From contig CACYYG010000001.1 in assembly GCA_902778535.1 (NCBI GenBank), forward strand, positions 1-64,000: 64,000 nt of DNA, given 5' to 3'. Below are positions 28,499 to 37,000 of this stretch, one piece after another (position 1 is the first letter of the stretch; each line of letters starts with the position of its first letter). The position numbers and the translations under genes were made by a program. The notes under the pieces were generated by a model, which worked only from the letters and a program-made list of their open reading frames with translations, made no database searches and was not told where the DNA came from. Source of the stretch: an uncultured Prevotellaceae bacterium. Its GTDB lineage: Bacteria; Bacteroidota; Bacteroidia; Bacteroidales; Bacteroidaceae.

Positions 28499-29920
28499 TT
28501 ACCTTATACGCTTCTTTCCGTTCTCAACAACCAAACCTTTATAACGATGATCAATTGGCATACCTAATAAGTTATAACTCGAATGGGGTTTGCAGCTTGT
28601 CATTATAGTTTGGATTGCAGCATTGTCACCCCCCCAATGTGCAAAGAGTGTTTGATCAGTTTGAATCTTTACAGGGTGATACATGTTGATTCGTTTTCCA
28701 TTTGCAGGTTCTGTATACCATCCAAGGAATTGAAACCCATCTCGAATTGGAACAGGAAGCGGCCCGTACAATCCTCCCGTTGCGACGGTTTTGCTATTGC
28801 CATTTACTATACCTCCTCTCGCATCAAAAAAAACACGATGTTTCTCAACGCCTTTGTATTCGTAGTCTGGAGCCACAAGGTAATATAACCGACCAGTTCT
28901 TGTTGTTAACGACCCATCGGTTCTTCTCATCGTATAAGAACCCTCTTTGACTCTATTACCACTATTACCTTCTACTGTATGGAAAACAACATTGTCACCC
29001 TCAATGACTGCATCTCGAAAAATGGAGGTGTGACTTAAATACTCGTTATATTCGTGATCGTCTAAATCCCAAGCCCATAATAGAAGATCGCCTGATTGTG
29101 GTTCATAGTTACCGCCCCCATAGACGAGTTCATTCCAACGATAATAGTGCGAAGGGGTACCGCTTGTAAATGTATTGGCATTGGCACCGTTGCAGCTGAC
29201 AAGAACAGACTTGGGCAGCCCCGACATACGTATGCACCAACTGGCAAATTCCGAACACCAAGCAGTCCCGCTACTCGACATGAATCGACCATACTCTGTA
29301 TAATCGCCATTGCCCGAAGTGTTGTCGCCGCCATAATCTGCCTCGCTATTTCCTTCATGATAGCCAACTTGAGAAAGGGCGATACTGATGACGTCAGTTC
29401 TGAAATTGCCAGTCAATGGCGTTTCGCAGAGACTTTTAAAGAACAAACTGCCAGTATAGCCCTCAGATTCTCTTGCTGCCACTTCTTCTTCAACAGGCGT
29501 GCTTCGAAAAGCTCCATTCTCCACAATGACATCATCTGGCATTATGACATCTTCGAGTTTATAGCAGTTCTGAAAAGCCCACACACCTATGCTTCCAACA
29601 CTATTAGCAAGTTCGATACTTTCAAGCAGGGCAAAGCTTTGAAATGCCCTGCTTCCTATACGTGTAACTCCGTCCTGTACCAACAGATAACGCACTTTAT
29701 TTCTGTACTTCCCCCACGGCCGGTCGTTAACATTGGGGGAAGGCTCACTGCTTTTATTGAAATCAGGTATATCACCAACGCCACCAATAATAAGCAGACC
29801 ATCTGAATAGAAACTCCAATTGACGGTTTCGCATGTTCCACTTTCTACAATTGCAGTTGTATGAGCCATGCTGATGGTATTTGCCAACAAACACAGAAAT
29901 ATAAATAAAATTTTTTTCAT
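28499..29920 (-). CDS. Secreted BspA-type protein with CHAP/amidase-like domain and InlB-type repeat
   Basis: 473 residues. A signal peptide (MKKILFIFLCLLANTISMA) is followed by a short BspA leucine-rich segment (VTRIGSRAFQSFALLESIEL, VGSIGVWAFQNCYKLEDVIM), a papain-like domain with GTAWCSEFASWCIR as likely Cys motif and YLSHTSIF as likely His motif (about residues 175-355), one Listeria-Bacteroides InlB-type repeat (FFDARGGIV...GYYTEP-like FLGWYTEPANGK...LFAHW), and a tail YNLLGMPI...KGLVVENGKKRIR similar to Prevotella surface-protein C-termini. I infer a cell-surface amidase or peptidase. Codon use is A+T-richer than the adjacent leu operon, which hints at transfer. ATG at 29920 begins the signal peptide. 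Confidence 0.78.
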   Translation of the reverse strand: MKKILFIFLCLLANTISMAHTTAIVESGTCETVNWSFYSDGLLIIGGVGDIPDFNKSSEPSPNVNDRPWGKYRNKVRYLLVQDGVTRIGSRAFQSFALLESIELANSVGSIGVWAFQNCYKLEDVIMPDDVIVENGAFRSTPVEEEVAARESEGYTGSLFFKSLCETPLTGNFRTDVISIALSQVGYHEGNSEADYGGDNTSGNGDYTEYGRFMSSSGTAWCSEFASWCIRMSGLPKSVLVSCNGANANTFTSGTPSHYYRWNELVYGGGNYEPQSGDLLLWAWDLDDHEYNEYLSHTSIFRDAVIEGDNVVFHTVEGNSGNRVKEGSYTMRRTDGSLTTRTGRLYYLVAPDYEYKGVEKHRVFFDARGGIVNGNSKTVATGGLYGPLPVPIRDGFQFLGWYTEPANGKRINMYHPVKIQTDQTLFAHWGGDNAAIQTIMTSCKPHSSYNLLGMPIDHRYKGLVVENGKKRIR

Positions 29921-30101
29921 AAATGGGTCTATATTGCCAATTGTATATTGTTTTACGCGATACAAAAAAGCCGCTGCGCCTCAATCGTCGCCGGGCGACA
30001 TCTTACATCATCATTCAGATTATTGCAAATTTACTCATTTCTTCTTAAAGCTGATATTTCTGTCACATGTTTTTATAATAGTTTAAGAATTCACACAAGA
30101 A

Positions 30102-30404
30102 ATGGCAACTACTCAGCTCAACGACGAGGAAACAGCCGTGCTCATCGAGGAGAACGACCGTTTCCAGCGTGTCGACTCGTTGGCAGAGATGATTGCCCAG
30201 CACTTCCGCGTTCCGCAGGGAGGCGAGAAAGGCCGCTGGTATTCGTCAGCTGAGATTCTCACCGCGCTGCAAAGCCATTTCGGCCTTTCCACGATGGCCC
30301 GCTATAGTGCCGAGAAGATTGGCAGCACCCTCAGCGGCCGCCAGTTTAACCTGAGAGCCGAGCACAAGGCCAAGGGCAACTGCTATCTGCCGGTGGAGAT
30401 GTAA
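30102..30404 (+). CDS. Stand-alone DUF3874-like protein
   Basis: A 100-residue protein: RFQRVDSLAEMIAQHF, GRWYSSAEILTALQSHFG and RYSAEKIGSTLSGRQFNLR are the pattern of DUF3874, which is usually the C-terminal domain of VapE-like primase/helicase proteins of Bacteroidota mobile elements. Here the domain stands alone. It probably adopts a winged-helix-like fold; function unknown. It converges with the AAA+ gene, with only 14 nt between stops. No classic promoter is obvious in the upstream A+T-rich stretch. Confidence 0.72.
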   Translation: MATTQLNDEETAVLIEENDRFQRVDSLAEMIAQHFRVPQGGEKGRWYSSAEILTALQSHFGLSTMARYSAEKIGSTLSGRQFNLRAEHKAKGNCYLPVEM

Positions 30405-30418
30405 CAAAAGCCCAAGAA

Positions 30419-31702
30419 TCAGAAGCCGATTCGCGCTTTTGCCAAAGGCACTTCGATGGGCACGATGTCATCGGGAGTGATGGTGCGCCAGAGGAGCTTG
30501 TCGGCAGGCTGCTGCTGCACACAACGCGCAGCATGCTTGATGTAGATGCGCTCCAGCTGATTGGCGACGAATCGGGCATTGCCCCAGGTCTGAGGGTCGC
30601 GAACGGCATAGGCCTGGCTGAGCAGGCTGCCGTACTTCTCCCAAGCCTGATCGGTGAACGTGTAGTCGTAGTCCTTCAAGCGTCGACGGGTGATTTCCAT
30701 CAGTTCCTCGACGGTGAAGTCCTTGAACTCGAATCTGTTGGGAAAACGCGATGCCAACCCCTGATTGAGGTCGAGCATTTTCATCATCGGCTCCTTGTAG
30801 CCGCAAAGCACGATGGCGATGTTGCGCTGCTTCTCGTCGGCAAGGACTTTCATCAAAAGCTGAATGACAGCTTTTCCGGGGTCATGCGGATGCTGGCTGT
30901 TCAACAAGTAAGCCTCGTCAATCATCAGCACACCGCCATAGGCCTTATCCAACACCTGCTGCAAGGCACGTTCCTCGTCGCCCCAAAGGGTGCCGATGAA
31001 GGTACCGCGATCGCACATCACCACATGGCCTTTGGTCAAGGCTCCTGCCTGACGCATCAATGAGCCGAATATCTTGCAGACCGTTGTCTTGCCAGTTCCC
31101 GGTTTTCCGAAGAAAATGCTGTGCAGGGACACTTCGTGCTGCCTGCTGTCTGGGAACAGCTCGTGCATCGTTTTGTTGTAGCTGGCCAGCGCCACCAGTT
31201 CGTCCATGCGATGCTTGATGTTGTCGCAGCCCACCAGTTTGTCGAGCTCTTCACGCGGATTGGCTATGGGACGCAGGACTTCCACTTCGACTTGAACATC
31301 TTTGTTCAGGTATATCATTCCGTCTGGTATATAGACGTTGTTAATATCATCATCAGCCTCTATTTCAGAAGACTCCTCAACATTCGTCTCTTCCTCGTCA
31401 GCCTCAGAGTCGTTGCCGGAATCGGTGTTGGCAATTCCCTTTTCATACTCGCTGAAAATGAATTCGGACAACATTTTTTCGAATTCTGTTTCGCAAAAAC
31501 TGGGAGGAATCTCGCCATGCTTGTCTGAAGAATCATCACATACGTCACAATCAGTCAGATGAGGGTGCAAGCCTCCCAAACGGGTAGAGTACACAGAGTG
31601 GTTTACTGCAGCCAAGGCATTCATGTGTCTACTAATGCAGTCTTGGGTCTGCCACTTGAAATCATTGATCAGTCTGTTTTCTTTTCTCATAATCAACATC
31701 AT
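30419..31702 (-). CDS. AAA+ ATPase of the CbxX/CfxQ (EccA-like) family
   Basis: 427 residues if started at the ATG pair near 31702. The N-terminal 170 residues are variable and acidic (ESLPES-type patches read as SGNDSEADEEETNVEESSEIE in short form), followed by an AAA+ module: LDKLVGCDNIKHRMDEL, Walker A FFGKPGTGKTT, Walker B GGVLMIDEAYLL, sensor 1 IVLCGYKEPM, Arg finger region LASRFPNRFEF. This matches the CbxX/CfxQ family, ring ATPases used as Rubisco activases and type VII secretion chaperones; the client here is unknown. Start is uncertain: the promoter at 32004-32011 implies a leader of about 300 nt. Confidence 0.8.
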   Translation of the reverse strand: MMLIMRKENRLINDFKWQTQDCISRHMNALAAVNHSVYSTRLGGLHPHLTDCDVCDDSSDKHGEIPPSFCETEFEKMLSEFIFSEYEKGIANTDSGNDSEADEEETNVEESSEIEADDDINNVYIPDGMIYLNKDVQVEVEVLRPIANPREELDKLVGCDNIKHRMDELVALASYNKTMHELFPDSRQHEVSLHSIFFGKPGTGKTTVCKIFGSLMRQAGALTKGHVVMCDRGTFIGTLWGDEERALQQVLDKAYGGVLMIDEAYLLNSQHPHDPGKAVIQLLMKVLADEKQRNIAIVLCGYKEPMMKMLDLNQGLASRFPNRFEFKDFTVEELMEITRRRLKDYDYTFTDQAWEKYGSLLSQAYAVRDPQTWGNARFVANQLERIYIKHAARCVQQQPADKLLWRTITPDDIVPIEVPLAKARIGF

Positions 31703-32003
31703 TCTAATCACAAATAAAAATCGTAGTATAGCCCTGCTTTCACAAGGGCACAAGAGTAGAATGGCAAGTGCAAGAGCACACGCCATAGGTATAAACAGAG
31801 CATTTTCTTTTGGAAATTACCCTATCACACGATTCGACAATTGTAGCAATATGTCAAAGAACGCGACAAGTCACAGTCTTACCTTTCGACTCACAGACTA
31901 CGTTTCAACTTCGTCTTAGAACCGCCCGGCAAATTACTGTTTCCGTTGTCATTCTGTGCATTTTATCTACAATTGTTTTGTGATAGAATTATGTTTTCGG
32001 GTG

Positions 32004-32011
32004 CAAAAGTA
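32004..32011 (-). promoter_or_regulatory. Probable promoter of the AAA+ ATPase gene
   Basis: Minus-strand TACTTTTG. It would give an unusually long leader (about 295 nt), and no other element closer to the gene is visible. Confidence 0.45.
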
Positions 32012-32078
32012 TACAATTATCTTAAACCCACAAAATATTTCGCAGTTTTTTTTCGGGGAAAACCTCCAAAATTCAATT

Positions 32079-32594
32079 TCAAATAGAACGTGTGACAGTG
32101 TGGTGCAATCCTGCTCTCGCTAAAACGCAGCCTTCATGAATGGCGGCAAGCGTGGCGACGGAAGCTACGATGGTGATGGGGATGATAGACCAAAATGTCA
32201 TGGGAACCGCGATGAAGAGCAGGAATCCCGCCCACTTGTTCGCTGTGGTGTGGGGAAAGTGACAGTGCCTGTACATCACAAGTGCTGAAAGCTGATTCAC
32301 GACTTTAATCGCGACAATTACTCCAGCCCACAACCATAGCCACTGCGGCAGTTCGAGTATCGGCATGAGCTTCCAGGCACCACACGCTACGAAGCAGATA
32401 TCGGCCACGCTATCCAGCAATGCTCCCGTCTTGGTGACGCTCTTCAGCTTTCGGGCTAGCCACCCGTCAGCGATGTCGCTGATGCCGCAGAAAGCATAGA
32501 TGAGCCAATATGTCACACCCGTCACATCACAAAGGAGCAGGCCTAAAGAGCCAGCAATCCTGAGCAAAGTCATGATGTTCGGCAGCTGTGTCAT
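32079..32594 (-). CDS. CDP-alcohol phosphatidyltransferase family protein
   Basis: 171-residue integral membrane enzyme. The family motif DGx2ARx8Gx3Dx3D is intact as DGWLARKLKSVTKTGALLDS plus VAD. About five hydrophobic helices follow. It transfers a phosphatidyl or related group from a CDP-alcohol; the acceptor cannot be assigned. The ATG at 32594 overlaps the upstream acetyltransferase stop (ATGA), so the pair is translationally coupled. Confidence 0.87.
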   Translation of the reverse strand: MTQLPNIMTLLRIAGSLGLLLCDVTGVTYWLIYAFCGISDIADGWLARKLKSVTKTGALLDSVADICFVACGAWKLMPILELPQWLWLWAGVIVAIKVVNQLSALVMYRHCHFPHTTANKWAGFLLFIAVPMTFWSIIPITIVASVATLAAIHEGCVLARAGLHHTVTRSI

Positions 32595-33112
32595 CTTATT
32601 TCCAATCTCATCACTCTGACAGGTCTGTTCGCGCCTTGATATTGGTTTGCGTCGATGCAGGTCTCTCCCGTAGGAACGAAGCCGCACTTCTCCATCACTC
32701 TCCCCGAAGCAGGATTATCCACGAAATGGCCGCTGATGAGTGATTTGATGTCCGTTGTTTCTCGGATATGGTCTAACATCAGCCGCAAAGCCTCCGTACA
32801 GATGCCCTGATTCCAATAGGGCTTGGCCACCCAATAACCAATGAGCGGTTCACCATCTCGAGCAGGCAAATCACACTCGCACGAAGGCCCATAGCCCATA
32901 GCGCCGATTGCCTCGCCTGTTTCTTTCAGTTCGATAGCCCAAGTATGCAGCGCATCGTTGAATACTGTACGGATAATCTCCAGACTTTCTTCCACACTCT
33001 TGTGGGGTGCCCATCCAGCTCGAGGCCCAACATCTGGGTCAGAAGCCCATTTGAACAACACCTCAGCATCGCTGTCTCGCCAAGGGCGTAATATGATTCT
33101 ATCTGTTTCCAT
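32591..33112 (-). CDS. GNAT family N-acetyltransferase (RimJ/RimL type)
   Basis: 173 residues; acetyl-CoA-dependent transferase. Visible: RIILRPWRDSDAEVLFKWA at the N-terminus, YWVAKPYWNQGICTEALR (the acetyl-CoA pyrophosphate loop) and NPASGRVMEKCGFVPTGE. These mark Acetyltransf_3, often acting on ribosomal proteins or small amines. Overlaps genes on both sides (4 nt with the phosphatidyltransferase, 14 nt with the hexapeptide fragment). Confidence 0.9.
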   Translation of the reverse strand: METDRIILRPWRDSDAEVLFKWASDPDVGPRAGWAPHKSVEESLEIIRTVFNDALHTWAIELKETGEAIGAMGYGPSCECDLPARDGEPLIGYWVAKPYWNQGICTEALRLMLDHIRETTDIKSLISGHFVDNPASGRVMEKCGFVPTGETCIDANQYQGANRPVRVMRLEIR

Positions 33113-33359
33113 GTTCTATTATATTTCCCTCAAGTGGGTCTTGCTCAACCAGTTCAAGGCGCTTGACTATCGTTTGGGGTTTCAGGAGCGTGCCTGGCGA
33201 GAGCACCGCATTGGCTCCGATGCGACATCCGTCGCCCACAAGGGAGCCAAACTTGTGAAGGCCTGTCGAGATGCGTTGCCCGTCAACATGGACGAACACG
33301 GTATCATCCACTATATAATTCTTTATCATAATCTGCATAATCCTCTGTCTTTCCTCCAT
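33099..33359 (-). pseudogene. C-terminal fragment of a left-handed beta-helix (hexapeptide) protein
   Basis: An 86-codon open segment: HKFGSLVGDGCRIGANAVLS followed by PGTLLKPQTIVKRLELVEQD matches the end of hexapeptide acyl- or nucleotidyltransferase-like proteins, which are normally over 200 residues. No nucleotidyltransferase part is found upstream; the sequence there belongs to the DUF3795 gene in another frame. I read it as a truncated remnant kept inside the operon, although a small functional protein starting at the ATG at 33359 cannot be excluded. Confidence 0.6.
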
Positions 33360-33396
33360 CTTATCTATAAAAGTCTCGTAGACGAGTGGATAGGCA

Positions 33397-33738
33397 TCAC
33401 TTGATTTGATTGAGCAGATTCTCTTTTGCCTGAGGATTGTTCTGCCAAATTGCGTTGACTTTGGGGCAGGCGTCGCTCTCGGAACAAGAAGCACAGGTCT
33501 CAAAACCTTTGGCGACCGCACATTTTCGAATCTCGCACAACGAGCTACAGAACAGGGTTTTGGCACCATTCATACGACACCCCTCGCAATGAATATGTTC
33601 CGGAAGGATAGATGCATGATTCAACGCTGACCAAAGCCTGGCGGTTTTTTCCCGGAGCTCCTGATCATCGTTCTTTGTGGCAATATAGGCATCACACTTC
33701 TCGCAATCAAGTCCACAAATGGCTATCAGTCTTTTCAT
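33397..33738 (-). CDS. DUF3795 domain protein (Cys-rich)
   Basis: 113 residues with five regions of paired cysteines (CGLDCEKCDAY, HCEGCRMNG, FCSSLCEIRKCAV, CASCSESDACP). This is the DUF3795 pattern, probably a zinc- or iron-binding small protein of unknown role. Its ATG overlaps the stop of the upstream Nim-like gene by 4 nt. Confidence 0.85.
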   Translation of the reverse strand: MKRLIAICGLDCEKCDAYIATKNDDQELREKTARLWSALNHASILPEHIHCEGCRMNGAKTLFCSSLCEIRKCAVAKGFETCASCSESDACPKVNAIWQNNPQAKENLLNQIK

Positions 33739-34274
33739 TTCGGTGCTTCCGTATTATTTTCTTCATCTCTTTGCCTCACCAACTCAATCGCCTCTTTGCC
33801 AGTCAGATACTCGATGTCGAAACGAATGGCCAGCATGCGGTGCAATCCGTTCTCAATCTCAACTTGAAGTGCTTCGTCGTGGTTGGGGTTGTAGTGGTTG
33901 CCCAACATTCTGGCCGTTTCCAGTTTCTCGGCTTCGTCCTCGATGATGTGGATGCGTCCAAAGGCTATCACACTACGGAAGAACGTGGTGTACTTCTCTG
34001 GTTGTACATCGTCTTGCTCGATGACGCAAAACGAGGCCTTGTCGCACTTGCGTATGGCATCTATCTTGTGGCCAGCCAAAGCGCTGTGGAAATAGAGCTT
34101 TCCTTCGTGATAGACGTAGCTGATGGGGACGGCATAAGGATAATCATCGTCACCCAACAAGGCCAGTGTGCCCGATGTAGCTTTCTTCAATATGGCGATG
34201 CTATCGGCTTCTGACAGCTGCTGGCGCTTGCGTCTCATTGGGCGAAATGCCGAATTCATTCCCGACTTGCACAT
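33735..34274 (-). CDS. Pyridoxamine-5'-phosphate-oxidase-like FMN protein (Nim-related)
   Basis: 179 residues of the split-barrel FMN-binding fold. The N-terminal MRRKRQQLSEADSIAILKKA and GTLALLGDDDYPYAVPISYV, then LYFHSALAGHKIDAI, match the family that includes 5-nitroimidazole reductases NimA-J. Most chromosomal members are uncharacterised reductases; resistance cannot be inferred from sequence. It begins 27 nt after the GH28 stop and is coupled to DUF3795 (4-nt overlap). The true start may be the ATG at 34259. Confidence 0.85.
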   Translation of the reverse strand: MCKSGMNSAFRPMRRKRQQLSEADSIAILKKATSGTLALLGDDDYPYAVPISYVYHEGKLYFHSALAGHKIDAIRKCDKASFCVIEQDDVQPEKYTTFFRSVIAFGRIHIIEDEAEKLETARMLGNHYNPNHDEALQVEIENGLHRMLAIRFDIEYLTGKEAIELVRQRDEENNTEAPK

Positions 34275-34301
34275 ATTATTTCCATCTAAAGGCTTTTGTG
34301 G

Positions 34302-35723
34302 TCAAGGCTTCTTGTCCTGAATCAGTCCTACGTTCCGGGTGCTGAGATGGACCGTCGCCTCATCGACCATCATGCCGTTCTGACGATAGACAATCGAGCA
34401 GTCGTGTATGTCAATGTCATGCACACAGTTCATGCCCTCTATGCCGCTGGCCCTGATGCCGGTCTTGCAGCCACGGCAGACGATGTTGCTGATGTGAATG
34501 TCCTGAAAGTCGGGCACGCTACTGGTGTCCTCATCTCTCTGGGCATTGTTCCGCTTCACTTCGCCGGCAGGGCGGTCAGCGTAGTCGCATTGGAAGATGA
34601 TGGCTTCGCCCGTGATGTCGCTCATCACGATGTCTGAGATGAACAACTGCTCCGTCTTGCCGCCACGCCCTATAGCGCTCTTAAAGCGCAATCCTGTGTC
34701 GGTGCCGCTGAAGCGGTTGTGACGTACCACCATACGCCGTATGCCGCTGTTGGTGTTGCTGCCAAGCACAAAACCTCCGTGAGCATGATAGACCGTGTTG
34801 TCTTCAACCACGATGTCTTCGCAACCGTTGGCAGGCGACTGCGGCTTGGCTGCACTGCTCTTCATGCAGATGCCGTCGTCGCCCACATCTACCGTGCAGC
34901 CCACGATGAGCCCCACGTTAACATCAGAGAAGTCGATGCCGTCGCCATTCTGCGCATTCCAGGGGCAGCGCACGGTGATGCCGTCGACAATGACATTGCG
35001 GCAATTGCAGGGATGCACGTGAAAGCGGGGCGCATTCTGGAAAGTGACGCCCTGAATCAGCACATTCACACAATCAGTCAGTCGCAGCAGGTCGTTGCGC
35101 ATGTTTTCCTGCAGCTGCGGGGTGTCGGCAATGTCAGGGTAGCCGTTTGCCATCTGCCAGGGATACCACAGGCTACCTTCCTCGGCCAGCTGTCCGCCCA
35201 TGTCCAGATATTGTTTCCACTCCACGTCGCTCTGCTTGCCGCGCTTCACGGGTCGCCACTGGCTGCCGTTGCCGTCGATAATGCCCTCGCCCGTAATGGC
35301 GATGTTCTTCCGCTTTGATGCACGTATGCATGGCAATGCGCGGTTCTTCCCGCCATTTTCAGACAGATAGAGGCTCTTGTCGGGCGAGAAATAGATAATG
35401 GCATTCCGCTCAAGATGCAGGTCGATGCTGTCTTTCAGCGAAATAGGTCCCGTGAGCCATACGCCATCGGGCACGATGAGCCTTCCGCCGCCTTTCTTCT
35501 GCAGGGCAGAAATGGCCTTGCGGAATGCTTCGGTGTTGAGTGTCACACCATCGCCTATGCCGCCAAAGTCCGTCAACGAAACCTGATTGTCAGGCAGAGC
35601 AAACATAGTGACGGGAGTTACCTCCGTCGGCAGGTTTTGGTAATACCGTTCATAGTCGCCAGCCCAGCCGTAGCCACACGTCATCAGGGTGACGAATAAA
35701 GTTAAGAATAGTCTTCTCATCAT
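34302..35723 (-). CDS. GH28 family polygalacturonase
   Basis: 473 residues: a signal peptide (MMRRLFLTLFVTLMTCGYGWA) and a right-handed beta-helix of GH28. The catalytic motifs are in order: NGDGIDF (about residue 260), VGDDGICMKS (about 277), AHGGFVLGS (about 313) and GLRFKS in place of the common RIK motif. It hydrolyses alpha-1,4-galacturonide bonds in pectin, and works on the same polymer as the pectate lyase at 2788-6156. First gene of a tight run of six. Confidence 0.93.
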   Translation of the reverse strand: MMRRLFLTLFVTLMTCGYGWAGDYERYYQNLPTEVTPVTMFALPDNQVSLTDFGGIGDGVTLNTEAFRKAISALQKKGGGRLIVPDGVWLTGPISLKDSIDLHLERNAIIYFSPDKSLYLSENGGKNRALPCIRASKRKNIAITGEGIIDGNGSQWRPVKRGKQSDVEWKQYLDMGGQLAEEGSLWYPWQMANGYPDIADTPQLQENMRNDLLRLTDCVNVLIQGVTFQNAPRFHVHPCNCRNVIVDGITVRCPWNAQNGDGIDFSDVNVGLIVGCTVDVGDDGICMKSSAAKPQSPANGCEDIVVEDNTVYHAHGGFVLGSNTNSGIRRMVVRHNRFSGTDTGLRFKSAIGRGGKTEQLFISDIVMSDITGEAIIFQCDYADRPAGEVKRNNAQRDEDTSSVPDFQDIHISNIVCRGCKTGIRASGIEGMNCVHDIDIHDCSIVYRQNGMMVDEATVHLSTRNVGLIQDKKP

Positions 35724-35756
35724 ACTTGATATCTGCCCTAGTCAATGAATAGGGAA

Positions 35757-35764
35757 CAAAAGTA
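35757..35764 (-). promoter_or_regulatory. Promoter of the GH28-led gene run
   Basis: Minus-strand TACTTTTG, 33 nt before the GH28 ATG. Confidence 0.6.
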
Positions 35765-36195
35765 ACCATTAGTTACTAAAACACCAAACAGCATTGGTTA
35801 ATATGAGTTAAAAGTGTTTTCGCGAAAGCCCCTGCCCTGCGCACACTTTTCTAACGTTTGGAAAAACGATTGGTAGTCAATTGAACACAAAGACACGAAA
35901 GCAAACAGCCGCCTCGCTGCTTTCAATCTGAAAGACGGACGCCCTCATACGGCAAATAAAAGGGCAGTGACACAGCCGCCGGAAAATGGCGCCACACTCG
36001 TCTGAAACGGACGGCGAAAGGACAGGAGAAAAGAATTCAGACAGTAAAAAATCCGGACAAACTACCCTCTCAATTTTAAAAAATTCTGCACTTCAAGATT
36101 TTTTCTGAAATTATGCCCAGAATTTCGTCTTTCACGCATCTCTCTGATTCTTTGCAAGTTAAGTATTCTTTAGAAGAAAGAACGAACTCCGCGTT
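35765..36195. other. Gene-free interval
   Basis: About 430 bp. No supported ORF, promoter or repeat was found; it is A+T-rich towards 36195. Confidence 0.5.
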
Positions 36196-36540
36196 TTAAA
36201 AAAGATGCTCCGCATGAAAAAAAACATCGATAGATTTTTTCATGCGGAGCCTCTTTTTGATGTTCACGATACCACTTTTTTCATCAAAAGTGACCCTTTT
36301 AGCAACGGAAACTGCGCATTTTGGGCAGAATGTGCAGCCAATTTTCGTTGCAAAGTGTTTAGCGGTGTTAAAAGGATGCTGTTTCCGGGCTTCAAAGTGA
36401 CCCTTGCCCTTTCTAGTTTGACATTTTCCGAAGACCTTTTTATGGTTAAAAAGCTTGACATTTTCGCTTTCCTCCCTCCCCGCCATGTCCATACCCCAAA
36501 CTCTGTTTTGGCATAGCATTGAGCATATCTTTACACCTTG
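36196..36540. repeat. Block with long overlapping ORFs on both strands, probable dispersed element
   Basis: Both strands are open for over 100 codons (plus 36205-36516, minus 36196-36519), and neither has a promoter, signal peptide or recognisable domain. The left end is the perfect palindrome at 36203-36257. I suspect a repeated non-autonomous element rather than a gene; this is inference from shape and cannot be tested within the window because only one copy is present. Confidence 0.4.
36203..36257. terminator. Perfect 16-bp palindrome, bidirectional terminator shape
   Basis: GCTCCGCATGAAAAAA (36207-36222), 12-nt loop, exact inverse (36235-36250). T-runs follow in both directions (CTCTTTTTGA on plus; TCTTTTTTAAAA on minus). 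Confidence 0.75.
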
Positions 36541-36633
36541 GCGAGTTGGCCTTTTTCATTGAGATGTTTCAAATTGTAAGGTAAAGCGGCATTTGCATTT
36601 TGTCACGCCCCATCCTTTCACTTTATTCCGTAA

Positions 36634-36879
36634 ACAGCGGTTAAGCTCCATATCACCCCCGTCTATCTCTCCCGTGTGGTGCGTCAGGTCGCAGGTCGTA
36701 CCGTCATCGACTACATCAACCAGATGCTCCTGATGGAAGCCTCTTTCCTGCTACGCACGTCGCCGATGAGCATCACCCAGATAGCCGACCATCTCCATTT
36801 CGCCGACATCCCCTCGTTCAGCAAGTTCTTCTCGCGTCTGAAGGGCATGTCGCCGAGGCAGTACAGGGCTGGAAAATAA
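36634..36879 (+). pseudogene. AraC-type regulator, C-terminal HTH fragment
   Basis: 81 open codons after an in-frame TAA encode only the AraC DNA-binding domain: HITPVYLSRVVRQVAGRTVI, DYINQMLLMEASFLL, SITQIADHLHFADIPSFSKF, RLKGMSPRQYR. The sensor half expected before it is absent, and the upstream sequence is the repeat-like block. A truncated gene; the intact C-terminal coding suggests a recent event. Confidence 0.8.
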
Positions 36880-36968
36880 CATCCATTTTCACTACTCAAA
36901 GGTAAAGAAAAATAATAATTGTCACATTATTGTAACACCAAATATTCTTTGTTTTCGTTAATAATCGC

Positions 36969-36976
36969 TATATTTG
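36969..36976 (+). promoter_or_regulatory. Promoter of the two-component system
   Basis: TATATTTG, 24 nt before the response-regulator ATG. Confidence 0.6.
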
Positions 36977-37000
36977 CACCCAAAAGAGCGCTTGTGACTT

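Noticed and set aside
33735-34274. Nim-like gene as a metronidazole-resistance determinant
   Set aside because: The fold family is clear but most chromosomal members are not resistance genes, and no insertion-sequence promoter lies upstream.
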